Of a stretch of DNA of 64,000 bases, positions 47,625 to 60,711 are shown piece by piece (position 1 is the stretch's first letter; the number at the start of each line of letters is the position of its first letter). The notes under the pieces are model-generated. The model ran no database searches. It was not told the origin of the DNA and saw only the letters and a program-made list of their open reading frames with translations. Location of the stretch: the NCBI GenBank assembly GCA_041389495.1, contig JAWKRT010000003.1, forward strand, positions 310,001 to 374,000. The letters run 5' to 3'. The position numbers and the translations under genes are program-made. The DNA is from Myxococcota bacterium. Its GTDB lineage: Bacteria; Myxococcota_A; UBA9160; UBA4427.

Positions 47625-49037
47625 ATGGACGACGGCATCGAGGCGCGCTTCGCGCCGTTCGCGGCGAAGATGGAGAGCGAGGGGCTGCCCGCGCTCGCGA
47701 TCCGCACGTTCCGCCACTACTACGCGCAGCTCTGTGCGGGGGAGTCGGGGCTGCTTCCGGAGAGCGCGCTCGCGCCGGTGCGCGAGCTGCCCGACCTCGC
47801 GTCGCTCGACGCCTACGCGGGCGCGGGACGCGACGCGCTCGACGCCGCCGTCGCGATCAAGCTGAACGGCGGGCTCGCGACGTCGATGGGCATGACGCGC
47901 GCGAAGTCGCTCCTGTCCGTGAAGGGCGGACACACGTTCCTCGACGTGATCGCGGGGCAGGTGGAGCACCTGCGCCGCGAGGCGGGCTGCGCGCTGCCGC
48001 TCCTGCTCATGAACAGCTTCCGCACGCGGGAGGACTCGCTCGCCGCGCTCGCGCCGCACGCGCTCGACGTCCCCGGACTGCCGCTCGACTTCGTGCAGCA
48101 CAAGGTGCCGCGCATCGCGAAGGAAGGGCTCGCGCCGGTGGCGTGGCCGGCGGCGCCCGAGCTCGAGTGGTGTCCGCCCGGGCACGGCGACCTCTACACG
48201 GCGCTCGTCACGTCGGGCGCGCTCGGCGCCCTGCGCGCGCGCGGCTTCCGCTACGCGTTCGTGTCGAACGCGGACAACCTCGGCGCGACGCTCGACCTGC
48301 GCATCCTCGGCTGGGTCGCGCGCGAGGGCGTGCCGTTCGCGATGGAGGCGACCGAGCGCACGCGCGCCGACCGCAAGGGCGGCCACCTCGCGCTGCGGCG
48401 CGCCGACGGCCAGCTCGTGCTGCGCGAGTCCGCGCAGTGTCCGCCGGGCGACGTCGATGCGTTCCAGGACGTCGAGCGCCACCGCTACTTCAACACGAAC
48501 AACCTCTGGATCGACCTCGATGCGCTCGCGCACGCGCTCGACGCGTGCGACGCGGTGCTCGGCCTCCCGATGATCCGCAACGACAAGCGCGTCGACCCGC
48601 TCGACCCGGCGTCGCCCGTCGGCATCCAGCTCGAGACGGCGATGGGCGCGGCGATCGGCGTGATCGACGGCGCGCGCGCCCTGCGCGTGCCGCGCGCGCG
48701 CTTCGCGCCCGTCAAGACGACGAACGACCTGCTCGTCGTGATGTCGGACGCGTACGTGCTCGGCGACGGATGGCGCGTCGAACGCGCGCCCGAGGCCGCG
48801 CCCGATCTCGTCGTCGATCTCGACCCGGAGCACTACCAGCGCATCGACCAGTTCGAGGCGCGCTTCCCGGACGGCGCGCCGTCGCTCGTCGGGTGTCGCT
48901 CGCTGCGCGTGCGCGGCGACGTGCGCTTCGGCCGCGGCGTCGTCTGCCGCGGCGACGTCGTCGTCGAAGCGGCCGCCGGCGAGGCGCGCGCGATCGAGGC
49001 GGGAGCGCGCCTCGCGGGGCCGGACGCCGCCTCGTGA
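47625..49037 (+). CDS. UTP-sugar-1-phosphate uridylyltransferase of the UDPGP family
   Basis: A 470-residue nucleotidyltransferase: IKLNGGLATSMGMTRAKSLLSVKGGHTFLDVI is the signature of UDPGP (PF01704) enzymes, followed by LLLMNSFRT, CPPGHGDLYTAL, FVSNADNLGATLD, FNTNNLWIDL and RFAPVKTTNDLLVV. It likely makes UDP-glucose from UTP and glucose-1-phosphate. This family is the eukaryotic UGP type, distinct from the common bacterial GalU. A C-terminal left-handed-helix-like stretch follows. Confidence 0.9.
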   Translation: MDDGIEARFAPFAAKMESEGLPALAIRTFRHYYAQLCAGESGLLPESALAPVRELPDLASLDAYAGAGRDALDAAVAIKLNGGLATSMGMTRAKSLLSVKGGHTFLDVIAGQVEHLRREAGCALPLLLMNSFRTREDSLAALAPHALDVPGLPLDFVQHKVPRIAKEGLAPVAWPAAPELEWCPPGHGDLYTALVTSGALGALRARGFRYAFVSNADNLGATLDLRILGWVAREGVPFAMEATERTRADRKGGHLALRRADGQLVLRESAQCPPGDVDAFQDVERHRYFNTNNLWIDLDALAHALDACDAVLGLPMIRNDKRVDPLDPASPVGIQLETAMGAAIGVIDGARALRVPRARFAPVKTTNDLLVVMSDAYVLGDGWRVERAPEAAPDLVVDLDPEHYQRIDQFEARFPDGAPSLVGCRSLRVRGDVRFGRGVVCRGDVVVEAAAGEARAIEAGARLAGPDAAS

Positions 49038-49073
49038 GCCCGGACGTCGCCTTATAAGGATGGAGCCGCGCCG

Positions 49074-49101
49074 TTGCGCGCCCGGGGCGATCGCCCATGC
49101 T
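49074..49101 (+). promoter_or_regulatory. Possible promoter of tRNA-Leu
   Basis: TTGCGC, 16 bases, CATGCT, ending 17 bases before the mature tRNA. Both hexamers are only partial matches. Confidence 0.3.
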
Positions 49102-49118
49102 ACGCGCCGCGCGCGCGT

Positions 49119-49203
49119 GCCGGGGTGGCGGAACTGGCAGACGCAGTGGCCTTAGGAGCCACCGCCCTCGGGCGTGCAGGTTCGACTCCTGTCCCCGGCA
49201 CCA
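49119..49203 (+). tRNA. tRNA-Leu (anticodon TAG)
   Basis: An 85-base class II tRNA with encoded CCA: acceptor GCCGGGG/CCCCGGC, anticodon stem GTGGC/GCCAC around CTTAGGA, an extra arm (CGCCCTCGGGCG region) and T loop TTCGACT. It reads CUA. Confidence 0.96.
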
Positions 49204-49288
49204 GCGCGCGGCTGCGCCCTGCGCGCGCCGAGGCGCCCGGCTAGTGTTCCGGGCCGCCGCGCACCCGAGACCGCGCCGAGGAGTCGTC

Positions 49289-50593
49289 ATGAGCGATGCA
49301 GCCCAGATCCGCGTCGAGACCACGGAGGATTCGTCCGTCGTCCGCACGGTGAGCGTCGAGGTTCCCGAGGCGCAGGTGCGCCGCGCGTTCGAGCGGACGT
49401 ACGAGAACCTCCGGCGCGGCGCGCGCGTGAAGGGCTTCCGGCCGGGCAAGGTCCCGCGCAAGGTGCTCGAGAAGTACTACGGCCCGCAGGCCGCCGAGGA
49501 GATCGAGCGCATCCTGGTCGGCGAGACGCTCGCCGAGGCGCTCGAGATGGCGAAGGTCGAGCCCGTCACCGAGCCCGACATCGACGCCCCGACGCCGTCG
49601 CTCGGCGCGGTGTTCTGCTACTCGGCGCGCGTCGAGGTGAAGCCCTCGATCGCGCTGCCCGCGCTCGCGAAGGTGAAGGGCGCGAGGCCCGTCGTCGAGA
49701 TCGGCGACGCGCAGGTGGACGAGCGCATCGCGGCCATGCGGGAGAGCTTCGCGCCACTCGTCGAGGTCGACGAGGGCGTCGCCGCGGAGACGGGCGACAC
49801 GCTGAACGTCGACTTCGAGGGGCGCGTCGACGGCGAGCTCTTCGACGGGGGCAAGGGCGAGGACCTGCCGATCGAGCTCGGCTCGGGGCGCCTCGTGCCG
49901 GGCTTCGAGGACCAGCTCGTCGGCGCGCGCGCGGGCGAGGAGCGCACGGTGCGGATCGAGTTCCCGGCCGACTACGGGGAGCCGTCGCTCGCGGGCAAGC
50001 CGGCCGAGTTCGCGGTGAAGGTGCGCACGGTGCGCCGCAAGCAGCTGCCCGCGCTCGACGACGAGTTCGCGAAGGACGTCGGCGAAGAGTCGCTCGACGC
50101 GCTGCGTGCGAAGGTCCGCGCGCAGATCCTCGAGCAGGAGACGGCCGAATCCGAGCGCGCGCTCCACCGCTCGCTCGTCGAGTCGCTCGTCGCATTGTGC
50201 GAGTTCGAGGTGCCGCCGGGGCTCGTGCACCAGCAGATCCATGCGCAGATGGATTCGATGCGGCGCCAGTTCGAGGGGCAGGTTCCCGCCGACGTGTTGC
50301 AGGCCGAGCTCTCGCGCATGCACGACACCGGGCGCGACCTCGCCGAGCGCCGCGTGCGCGAGGCGCTGCTGCTCGATGCGGTGGTGCGCGAGCACGCGAT
50401 CGAGGTCGCCGAGGAGGAGATCGACGCGCGCCTCGACGAGCTCGCGGAGGCGCAGGGCGTCGATTCCCAGCGCATGCGTCAGGCCGCCGCGCAGCAGGGC
50501 TGGCGGCGTCAGATCGCGGCCGAGATGCTCGACCGCAAGGCGCTTGCGTTCCTCGCGGCCGAGGCTAGTGTCGAAGAAACGACGGGCACTTAG
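49289..50593 (+). CDS. tig: Trigger factor
   Basis: A 434-residue ribosome-associated chaperone. The ribosome-binding signature is GFRPGKVPRKVLEKYYG (about residues 50-66). The FKBP-like prolyl isomerase domain (about 160-245) includes GDTLNVDFEGRVDGELFDGGKGEDLPIELGSGRLVPGFEDQL. A long helical C-domain follows. The order tig-clpP-clpX-lon is conserved in many proteobacteria. Start ATG with a GAGGAG site. Confidence 0.96.
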   Translation: MSDAAQIRVETTEDSSVVRTVSVEVPEAQVRRAFERTYENLRRGARVKGFRPGKVPRKVLEKYYGPQAAEEIERILVGETLAEALEMAKVEPVTEPDIDAPTPSLGAVFCYSARVEVKPSIALPALAKVKGARPVVEIGDAQVDERIAAMRESFAPLVEVDEGVAAETGDTLNVDFEGRVDGELFDGGKGEDLPIELGSGRLVPGFEDQLVGARAGEERTVRIEFPADYGEPSLAGKPAEFAVKVRTVRRKQLPALDDEFAKDVGEESLDALRAKVRAQILEQETAESERALHRSLVESLVALCEFEVPPGLVHQQIHAQMDSMRRQFEGQVPADVLQAELSRMHDTGRDLAERRVREALLLDAVVREHAIEVAEEEIDARLDELAEAQGVDSQRMRQAAAQQGWRRQIAAEMLDRKALAFLAAEASVEETTGT

Positions 50594-50603
50594 AGCCCGT
50601 CGT
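50579..50603 (+). promoter_or_regulatory. Hairpin spanning the tig stop codon
   Basis: ACGACGGGC (50579-50587) pairs with GCCCGTCGT (50595-50603) around ACTTAGA, which holds the TAG stop. No T-run follows, so it is at most a weak attenuator or a processing site between tig and clpP. Confidence 0.35.
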
Positions 50604-50787
50604 GGCGCGTTCGCCGCGACGTCCTCCGCGCCTTCGGGCGCGTCGCGGAGCGGGCGCGGGTGCTGCCCGATCCCCCGCGGCAGCGGTGCGAGTCGACGCT
50701 GGGCGTCGCGGCGAGCGATCGTGAGTGTGGGTTGGCTCGAGCGCGGCGACGCGCGGGGAGAAGGATGGGCGCGACGCCCGTAGCACC

Positions 50788-51432
50788 ATGCCGTTGATTC
50801 CGTACGTCATCGAGCAGAGCGCGCGCGGCGAGCGCGGCTTCGACATCTACTCGCGCCTGCTGCGCGACCGCATCATCTTCCTCGGGAGCGAGATCACCGA
50901 CGAGGTCGCGAACGTCGTCGTGGCGCAGCTGCTCTTCCTCGAGGCCGAGGATCCGGACAAGGACATCCACCTGTACATCAACTCGCCCGGCGGCTCGGTG
51001 ACGGCCGGGCTCGCGATCTACGACACGATGCAGTTCGTGCGGCCCGACGTGGAGACGCTGTGCGTCGGCATGGCGGCGTCGATGGGCGCGTGGCTGGTCG
51101 CGGCGGGGGCGCCGGGCAAGCGCACGGCGCTCGCGCACTCGCGGATCATGATCCACCAGCCCATGGGCGGCGCGCGCGGCCAGGCCTCGGACATCCACAT
51201 CCAGGCGCGCGAAATCCTCAAGCTGCGCGAACAGATGAATGCGATTCTTGCGGAGCACACCGGCCAGCCGGTGGAGAGGATCGCTGCCGATACGGAGCGC
51301 GATTACTATATGTCGGCCGAGGAGGCGCGGGCCTACGGCGTGGTCGATCGCGTGATGGCGCGTCGCGGTGCGGAGGCCGCGAGCGACGGAGGCGGGTCGG
51401 GCGGCGGCAGGCCCGGCAAGCCGGGGAAGTAG
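50788..51432 (+). CDS. clpP: ATP-dependent Clp protease proteolytic subunit
   Basis: A 214-residue serine peptidase with a complete triad: Ser98 in GMAASMGAW, His123 in IMIHQPMGG, Asp172 in ERDYYMSAEEA. The N-terminus MPLIPYVIEQSARGERGFDIYSRLLRDRIIFLG is canonical. The glycine-rich tail (DGGGSGGGRPGKPGK) is longer than usual. It forms the barrel that ClpX, encoded next, feeds. The 194 bp before it may carry its own promoter, but I see no clear one. Confidence 0.96.
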   Translation: MPLIPYVIEQSARGERGFDIYSRLLRDRIIFLGSEITDEVANVVVAQLLFLEAEDPDKDIHLYINSPGGSVTAGLAIYDTMQFVRPDVETLCVGMAASMGAWLVAAGAPGKRTALAHSRIMIHQPMGGARGQASDIHIQAREILKLREQMNAILAEHTGQPVERIAADTERDYYMSAEEARAYGVVDRVMARRGAEAASDGGGSGGGRPGKPGK

Positions 51433-51536
51433 CGCTCGCGCGGCGCGCGGCCGCGACCGCGCGGGTCGTCGGAGACGTTCGGATCGGTCGTGCGGAGAGT
51501 CCGGATCGTTCGGGTCGAGGTGGAGGCACGCAAGGC

Positions 51537-52784
<1,248 letters not shown>

Positions 52785-52818
52785 CCGCCGGGCCCGCGCT
52801 CGAGCCGCAGGAGAGCGA

Positions 52819-55299
<2,481 letters not shown>

Positions 55300-55316
55300 C
55301 CCGGCGCGGCCTCCCG

Positions 55317-56384
55317 ATGGCGCGCGGGCCCGTCGCTCCCCCGTCCGGCACGGTCGGCGTGATCGCGAACCCGATGTCGGGCCGCGACGTGCGACGCCTC
55401 GCCGCGCGCGCGCGCCGCGACAGCCCCGAGGAGAAGCAGAACCAGATCGCGCGCGCCGTCGTCGGCGCCGCCGCGGCCGGCGCGCAGCGCTTCCTGCTCG
55501 TGCCGGACTGCTTCCGCATCTCGCGCGGGGCCGTCGAGAGCCTGAACGTGGGCGCGCGCTTCGACTTCCTCGACGTCGGCCCGCTCGAGACGAAGCCCTC
55601 CGACACGCTGCGCACCGCCGCCGCGATGCGCGCCGCGGGCGCCGACGCACTGCTCGTGCTCGGCGGCGACGGCACGAGCCGCATCGTCGCGACGGCCTGG
55701 CCCGACGCGCCGATGGTCCCGATGTCGACGGGCACCAACAACGTCTTTCCGGTCATGCAGGAGGCGACGGTCGCCGGGCTCGCGGCGGGCCTCGTGGCGA
55801 CCGGCGCGGTGCCGCTCGCCCTGGCGGCCACACAGGCGAAGGTCGTGCGCGCCGTCTTCGACGACGGGGCGACGGACGTCGCCGTCGTCGATGCCGTCGT
55901 GCTCGCCGACGACGACGTCGGCAACCTCCTGCCGTTCGAGCCGGGTCGGCTGCGCGCGCTCGTGCTCGCGCGCGCCGAGCCGAACGCGGTGGGCATGTCG
56001 CCGATCGGCGGTCTGCTCGAGCCGTGCGGCATCGCCGACGACTTCGGCGTCGAGGTGCGCTGCGCGGCGGAGGGCACGCCGGGCACGCGGCCGCTGCTCG
56101 CCGCGGTCTCGCCCGGGCTCTTCCGGCGCGCGCACGTCACGGCCGCGCGCCGCCTGGCGCTGGGTGAGGTGGCGGTGGTGGAAGGGCCGGGCGTGGTCGC
56201 GTTCGACGGCGATCGCACGCGCGCGCTCGCACCGGGCGAGCGCTGCGAGCTGCGGGTCGAGCGCAGCGGGCCCTTCGTGATCGATGCGGCGCGCGCGCTG
56301 CGCGTCGCGGGCGCGAAGGGCGTGTTCGAGGACCGCCACTTCCACGACGGCCTCGAGCGCGCGACGGGCCTCGCCTGCTGTTAG
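55317..56384 (+). CDS. ATP-NAD/AcoX-type kinase family protein
   Basis: A 355-residue protein. VGVIANPMSGRDVRRL begins the Rossmann-like domain and ALLVLGGDGTSRIVA is the GGDGT nucleotide motif shared by NAD kinases and diacylglycerol kinases. MSTGTNNVFP corresponds to the conserved NN segment. This AcoX-like branch has no proven reaction; NAD phosphorylation is possible but not shown. It lies 17 bp after lon, same strand. The 3' end overlaps the convergent dehydrogenase gene by 4 bp. Confidence 0.8.
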   Translation: MARGPVAPPSGTVGVIANPMSGRDVRRLAARARRDSPEEKQNQIARAVVGAAAAGAQRFLLVPDCFRISRGAVESLNVGARFDFLDVGPLETKPSDTLRTAAAMRAAGADALLVLGGDGTSRIVATAWPDAPMVPMSTGTNNVFPVMQEATVAGLAAGLVATGAVPLALAATQAKVVRAVFDDGATDVAVVDAVVLADDDVGNLLPFEPGRLRALVLARAEPNAVGMSPIGGLLEPCGIADDFGVEVRCAAEGTPGTRPLLAAVSPGLFRRAHVTAARRLALGEVAVVEGPGVVAFDGDRTRALAPGERCELRVERSGPFVIDAARALRVAGAKGVFEDRHFHDGLERATGLACC

Positions 56385-57463
56385 GCGCGGCGGCGCGCAT
56401 CGGCCGCGCCGTGCACGATTCCGACGCGGACGGCGTCGCGCCCCGGCACGGTCCGCTGCAGCATCGCCATCGCCTCGTCGATCTCGTCGAGCCCGTAGGT
56501 CTCGCCGCGCAGGGCCGCGGTCGGGAAGGTGCCCGAGTTCAGCACGGCACCCGCGCGGTCGAACGTCGCCGGCGTTCCGCCCGAGCCGCCGACCACGCGG
56601 AGCGCCTTGAACACGATCTCGTCGCTCGAGATCGACGCCTTCCGCCCGTCCTTCAGCCCTCCGAGCAGGATGCGCCCGCCCGTGCGCGCCATCTCGATGG
56701 CGTCGGCGACGGGCTTCGTCGCGAGCGCGCTGAGCTCCATGACGACGCTCGGCCCGCCGCGCGTCAGCTCGCGCACGGCGCCGACGACGTCGGGCTCGGC
56801 ATCGACGTCGATCGTCGCGTGCGCGCCGACGGCGCGCGCCGCCTCGAGCCGCAGGCCGTCCTTGCCCGTGCCCGTCACGACGATCTGGCGGACACGGAGC
56901 TGGCTCGACGCGTAGGCGGCCGCGATCAGCCCCATGTGGCCGGGCCCCTGGATCACGAGTCGATCGCGCTCGCCGAGCCCGACGGCCTCCGACCACGCGA
57001 CGATGCTCGACAGCGGCTCGATCAGGGAGAGCTCGGCGGCCGGCACGTCGTCCGTCAGCGGCACGAGATGCGAGCCCGGCAGGATGCCCATGTACTCGCC
57101 GTAGCCGCCCCAGAGGCCGTGCTCGAAGTCGGGCGGGAGCGTGTAGCCGTAGAGGTCGAGCTGCGGGCGCGCGGCCGAGGGCGGCACGAGCAGGTCGACG
57201 CCCACGCGCTGTCCGACCGCGACGCCGAGGTCGGCGTCGGGTGCGAGCGCGTGCACGCGGCCGACGATCTCGTGCCCCGGAACGACGGGGCACACTTCGC
57301 CGGGGACGTGCTTGTGCCCGTGCAGCTGCGACACGTCGCTCGCGCACAGGCCGACGGCCTCGACGGCGATCACCGCGCCGCCGGGGAGCGGCTGCGGAAC
57401 GGGGAACTCGCGGACCTCGTAGGTTCCGTCGCCGGCGAAGACGACGCCGCGGCAGCTGGCCAC
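56381..57463 (-). CDS. Zinc-type alcohol dehydrogenase family protein
   Basis: A 360-residue MDR enzyme. Catalytic zinc site: Cys in AVGLCASDVSQLHGH and the His-Glu pair in VVPGHEIVGRV. The usual structural-zinc four-Cys lobe is replaced by DLLVPPSAARPQLDLYGYT, so there is probably only one zinc. The Rossmann part has VIQGPGHMGLIAAAYA and VVTGTGKDGLRLEAA. GTG start behind AGAGGAG. The substrate is unknown. Confidence 0.85.
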   Translation of the reverse strand: MASCRGVVFAGDGTYEVREFPVPQPLPGGAVIAVEAVGLCASDVSQLHGHKHVPGEVCPVVPGHEIVGRVHALAPDADLGVAVGQRVGVDLLVPPSAARPQLDLYGYTLPPDFEHGLWGGYGEYMGILPGSHLVPLTDDVPAAELSLIEPLSSIVAWSEAVGLGERDRLVIQGPGHMGLIAAAYASSQLRVRQIVVTGTGKDGLRLEAARAVGAHATIDVDAEPDVVGAVRELTRGGPSVVMELSALATKPVADAIEMARTGGRILLGGLKDGRKASISSDEIVFKALRVVGGSGGTPATFDRAGAVLNSGTFPTAALRGETYGLDEIDEAMAMLQRTVPGRDAVRVGIVHGAADARRRA

Positions 57464-57516
57464 CGGGAAGCTCCTCTCGCCCCGGTCGGGCCGGGGGCGG
57501 CCGAGCCTAACACGCC

Positions 57517-59316
57517 TCAGTGCGCGCGGGCAGGCACCGCGAAGCGTGCGATGTCGCTCTCGAGGTGGCCGTAGCGGACGGCGCGTGCCTCGATGGTCGT
57601 GCCGGGGGGCACGCCGGCGAGCGGGATCGGCGCGGTGTAGAGGTGCCAGGTGCGCTCGCCCGCGCGGCGATGTCCGATCGATGCGCCGTCGGTCGGACAT
57701 GCGAGGTGGAGCGCGCCGGCCTCGAAGCGCGCCGTCGGACGCGCGGTGTCCGGAGCGCGGCCGCCGGGCCAGAAGCGTTCGGCCATCGCGTCCTCGTCCT
57801 CGTCGCTCGCGTCGCCCACGCGCGCGAGCCACGCGTCGAGCGCGCTGCGCATGCGGGCGAGCACCGGGGCGAGCGCCGGATCGGCCGCGAGGTCGTGGAT
57901 CTGGTGCGGGTCCGCGACGGTGTCGTAGAGGCGCTCGCGCGCGACCGGCTCGAACCACGCGCGCTGCACGGCGTCGAGCTCGCCGCGCTCGTAGCGCGCG
58001 CGAAGATCGCGCACGCCGTCCTGCAGGTCGCGGAACGCGAGCGGATGGCCGCCGGGAACTTCGGGGTGCCAGCTCCGGATGTAGAGATGGTGCTCGTCGC
58101 GCACCGAGCGCTGTCGGTCGACGACCTCGTCCATGCGATCGCGCTGCCCGAAGACGTAGTCGCGTCGCGGCGCGCCGGGCTCGGCGAACGGGTGACCGTG
58201 CATCCAGCGCGGAACGTCGGCGCCCATCCACGCGAGGATCTGCGGACCGAGGTCGACGAAGCTCACGAGGCGATCGTCGACCGATCCGGGCCTCACCCCG
58301 GGCGGGCGATGTCGCTCCGGATAGCGGACGACGAGCGGCACGAGCAGACCGCTGTCGTAGAGCTCGCGCTTCGCGCGCGGCAGACCGTCCCCGTGGTCGG
58401 TGGTGAACACGACGATCGTGTGGTCCGCGAGGCCGTCGCGTTCGAGCCGGTCGAGGATCGCGCCGACCTGGAGATCGAGCACGGCCACGTCGTCGTAGTG
58501 GCGGGCGAGATCGGCCCGCATCGCGGGCGTGTCGGCGTAGTAGGGCGGCAGCGGGACGCTCGCGGGATCGGTCGGCGCGACGGAGGGAGCGCCGCGCAGC
58601 TCGAAGGCGCGCGCGAGCTGGAGGGCGAAGTGCATCGGCGACCGGGGCCGGGCGCCGAGCGGGCGGAAGACGCCGCTCTCGTGCGTGACGCCGAGGTTCA
58701 CCATCCCGAAGAAGGTCCGATGCGCGGGCCAGTCCGTCGGCGCGACGCCGAGCCCGTTCGCGTCCCAGATCGTGAAGGGACCGCCGCCGAGCGGCGGGCT
58801 GAACTGATAGTCGGTCTTGGCGACGTTGTAGGTGTAGTGGCCGGCGGCGCGCAGCAGCTCGGGGAACGCCTTCGCCTCGGGCGGCGGGACGCTCCAGTAC
58901 GCGCCGGCCGGGCGCGTCGTCGTCCGCATGTGCTGCGAGCCGGTGGCGATCGGGTGCAGACCGAGGAGGAGGCCGGCGCGACTCGGCGCGCAGACGCCCG
59001 CGACCGTGAAGGCGCGCGTGTAGCGCACGCCGTCGCGCGCGAGCGCGTCGATGCGCGGCGTCCGCGCGACCGGATCGCCGTAGGCGCCGAGTCGCGGGCC
59101 GAGGTCTTCGGCGACGATCAGCAGGACGTTGGGTGGCCGACGCTGCGCGCTCGGCTGCGCGCCGGCTCTCGCGGGCGCGGTCGGCGCAGCGAGGAACGCG
59201 ATCGCGGCGAGGATCGCGGCCGCGCGCCGCGCCCTGCAGAGCGCGGCAGGCTCGTCGGCGGGGCGTCGCGCCAAGGGGAACCTCGCTGGTCGCACGAACG
59301 CGCCCGACGCTAGCAT
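57517..59316 (-). CDS. Exported sulfatase family protein
   Basis: A 599-residue protein with a signal region (RRAAAILAAIAFLAAPTAPARA, about residues 27-49). The metal site starts PPNVLLIVAEDLGPRLGAYGD. The key motif CAPSRAG (Cys109) is the Cys-type signature that is oxidised to formylglycine. TTDHGDGLPRAKRELYDSGLLVPLVV supplies the second metal and substrate residues. It resembles heparan-N-sulfatase-like enzymes. A GTG 12 bases upstream is also possible. No formylglycine-generating enzyme gene is in the window. Confidence 0.9.
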   Translation of the reverse strand: MLASGAFVRPARFPLARRPADEPAALCRARRAAAILAAIAFLAAPTAPARAGAQPSAQRRPPNVLLIVAEDLGPRLGAYGDPVARTPRIDALARDGVRYTRAFTVAGVCAPSRAGLLLGLHPIATGSQHMRTTTRPAGAYWSVPPPEAKAFPELLRAAGHYTYNVAKTDYQFSPPLGGGPFTIWDANGLGVAPTDWPAHRTFFGMVNLGVTHESGVFRPLGARPRSPMHFALQLARAFELRGAPSVAPTDPASVPLPPYYADTPAMRADLARHYDDVAVLDLQVGAILDRLERDGLADHTIVVFTTDHGDGLPRAKRELYDSGLLVPLVVRYPERHRPPGVRPGSVDDRLVSFVDLGPQILAWMGADVPRWMHGHPFAEPGAPRRDYVFGQRDRMDEVVDRQRSVRDEHHLYIRSWHPEVPGGHPLAFRDLQDGVRDLRARYERGELDAVQRAWFEPVARERLYDTVADPHQIHDLAADPALAPVLARMRSALDAWLARVGDASDEDEDAMAERFWPGGRAPDTARPTARFEAGALHLACPTDGASIGHRRAGERTWHLYTAPIPLAGVPPGTTIEARAVRYGHLESDIARFAVPARAH

Positions 59317-59354
59317 CGCGCCTCGCACGCCGAGCGGCCGCCGCTCGCGCGCGC

Positions 59355-59431
59355 GGGCGCGTAGCTCAGCTGGTCAGAGCACCTCGTTTACACCGAGGGG
59401 GTCCGCGGTTCGAATCCGTGCGCGCCCACCA
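59355..59431 (+). tRNA. tRNA-Val (anticodon TAC)
   Basis: A 77-base cloverleaf with encoded CCA: acceptor GGGCGCG/CGCGCCC, D stem GCTC/GAGC, anticodon stem CCTCG/CGAGG around TTTACAC, T stem CGCGG/CCGTG with one G-T pair. It reads GUA. Confidence 0.97.
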
Positions 59432-59442
59432 ACCGCACCGCG

Positions 59443-60507
59443 CTATCGCGCGTCGGCGGCTTCGTCGGATGCTTCGGAGGGAGCCTCGTCGGCCGACGCG
59501 CCGGGCCCACCGGCATCGTCGGCACGCTCGGTCGGAGCGTCGTCCGGAAGCAGGCGGCTGCGCACCTCTTCCGGGTCGAGCGGGAGGTGCAGGAAGGTCG
59601 ATGCGCCGCCGCGCAGCGCCGCGCGGACGATGTCGTCCGTGGGCTCGGCGTCGGCCATCGCGAGAGGGCGGCCCGCGACGGCGCGGGATGCGCGAATCTG
59701 CTCGACGACGTCGAGGCCCGCGCAGCGTCCCTGGCGCCAGGCGACGACGAAGGCCGCTGCGCCGGTGTACACGGAGAAGTCGCGAGGGAGGTCGCCGGCC
59801 TCGACGTGGCGAACGCAGCGCCCGAGCGCGCGCTCGAGGCGCGCGAGCTCCGCGCGCACGGCCGAGGTCGGGGCCACGACGAGGACGCACGCGGCGCTGC
59901 GCAGCACGTCGGGCGCGGGGGCGGAGTCGGCGACGTAGAGATCGGCGCGCACGATGTCGGCGCCCTCGGGCGCGATCTCGATGCGCAGCCGTTCGGCCGG
60001 GCCGGCGATCCAGCGCTCGAGTGTCCGGCCGTCCCGGACGACGACGGCGGGGAGAGGCGCGCCGAGCTCCAGGGCCTCGCTCTCGACGAACGGGGTCGCC
60101 AGCGCCGCGACGCTGCGCCCGAGCCAACCGTCGACCTCGCGGAGGACGCGCTCGGAGAGCTCGCCTTCGCGCTGCGCGTCGATGCCCTCCGCGGTCGAGC
60201 CGCTCACCAGGCCGTGGAAGGCCTGGGCATCGGGAGCGCGGAGCACCAGGAGGAGCCCTGCGACGTCCCCCTTCGCGGGAGCGAACACGACGACGGCGGG
60301 GAAGTCGCCTTCGTCCTCCTCGCTCGCGTCGGTCTCGTCGACGTCGCCCCCGCCCGCGGCCTCGACCGCTTCGACACCCTCGCTCGAGAGCGCGACCGGG
60401 CCCGCGGCCACCGGCGCGACGAGTGCGCTCCACGCCTCGACGCAGGCGTCCGCGAACGCCTCCAGCGCCGAGCCGCCCTCGTCCGTGTCGTCGTCGCCGC
60501 TGCCCAC
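59443..60507 (-). CDS. Two-domain signalling-like protein (CheC/CheX-like plus receiver-like)
   Basis: A 354-residue soluble acidic protein. The N-terminal half (about 12-160) has the strand-helix pattern of CheC/CheX/FliY-type domains: LEAFADACVEAWSALVAP, VVVFAPAKGDVAGLLLVL and ERVLREVDGWLGRSV; assignment is tentative. The second half (about 195-330) resembles a receiver fold (ADLYVADSAPAPDVLRSAACVLVV, then AGLDVVEQIRAS and GGASTFLHLPLDPEEV) without clear phosphorylation residues. A disordered Asp/Glu/Ala tail closes it. GTG start. It is divergent from motAB, which fits a motility role. Confidence 0.6.
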   Translation of the reverse strand: MGSGDDDTDEGGSALEAFADACVEAWSALVAPVAAGPVALSSEGVEAVEAAGGGDVDETDASEEDEGDFPAVVVFAPAKGDVAGLLLVLRAPDAQAFHGLVSGSTAEGIDAQREGELSERVLREVDGWLGRSVAALATPFVESEALELGAPLPAVVVRDGRTLERWIAGPAERLRIEIAPEGADIVRADLYVADSAPAPDVLRSAACVLVVAPTSAVRAELARLERALGRCVRHVEAGDLPRDFSVYTGAAAFVVAWRQGRCAGLDVVEQIRASRAVAGRPLAMADAEPTDDIVRAALRGGASTFLHLPLDPEEVRSRLLPDDAPTERADDAGGPGASADEAPSEASDEAADAR

Positions 60508-60711
60508 GCCCGCCCCGATCGCTCCGCGCGCCCTTCGTCAACCGACCGCGCGCTTGCAAGATGGCGGCCACGCGAGCGCCGTGTCGTGGGGCGCGCCACG
60601 CGATCGCCGTCCGAAGCCGTCGTTCCTTCTGCAACGCGGACTAACAAGATGGAACGCGCGGAGCCGGCCTGCTCCGGCGTCGCCCGGAGCGCCGCTGCGG
60701 CATCGGCCGGA
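60508..60711. other. Divergent intergenic region upstream of motA
   Basis: No gene or strong palindrome seen before the sigma-28-like promoter that begins at 60712. Confidence 0.3.
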
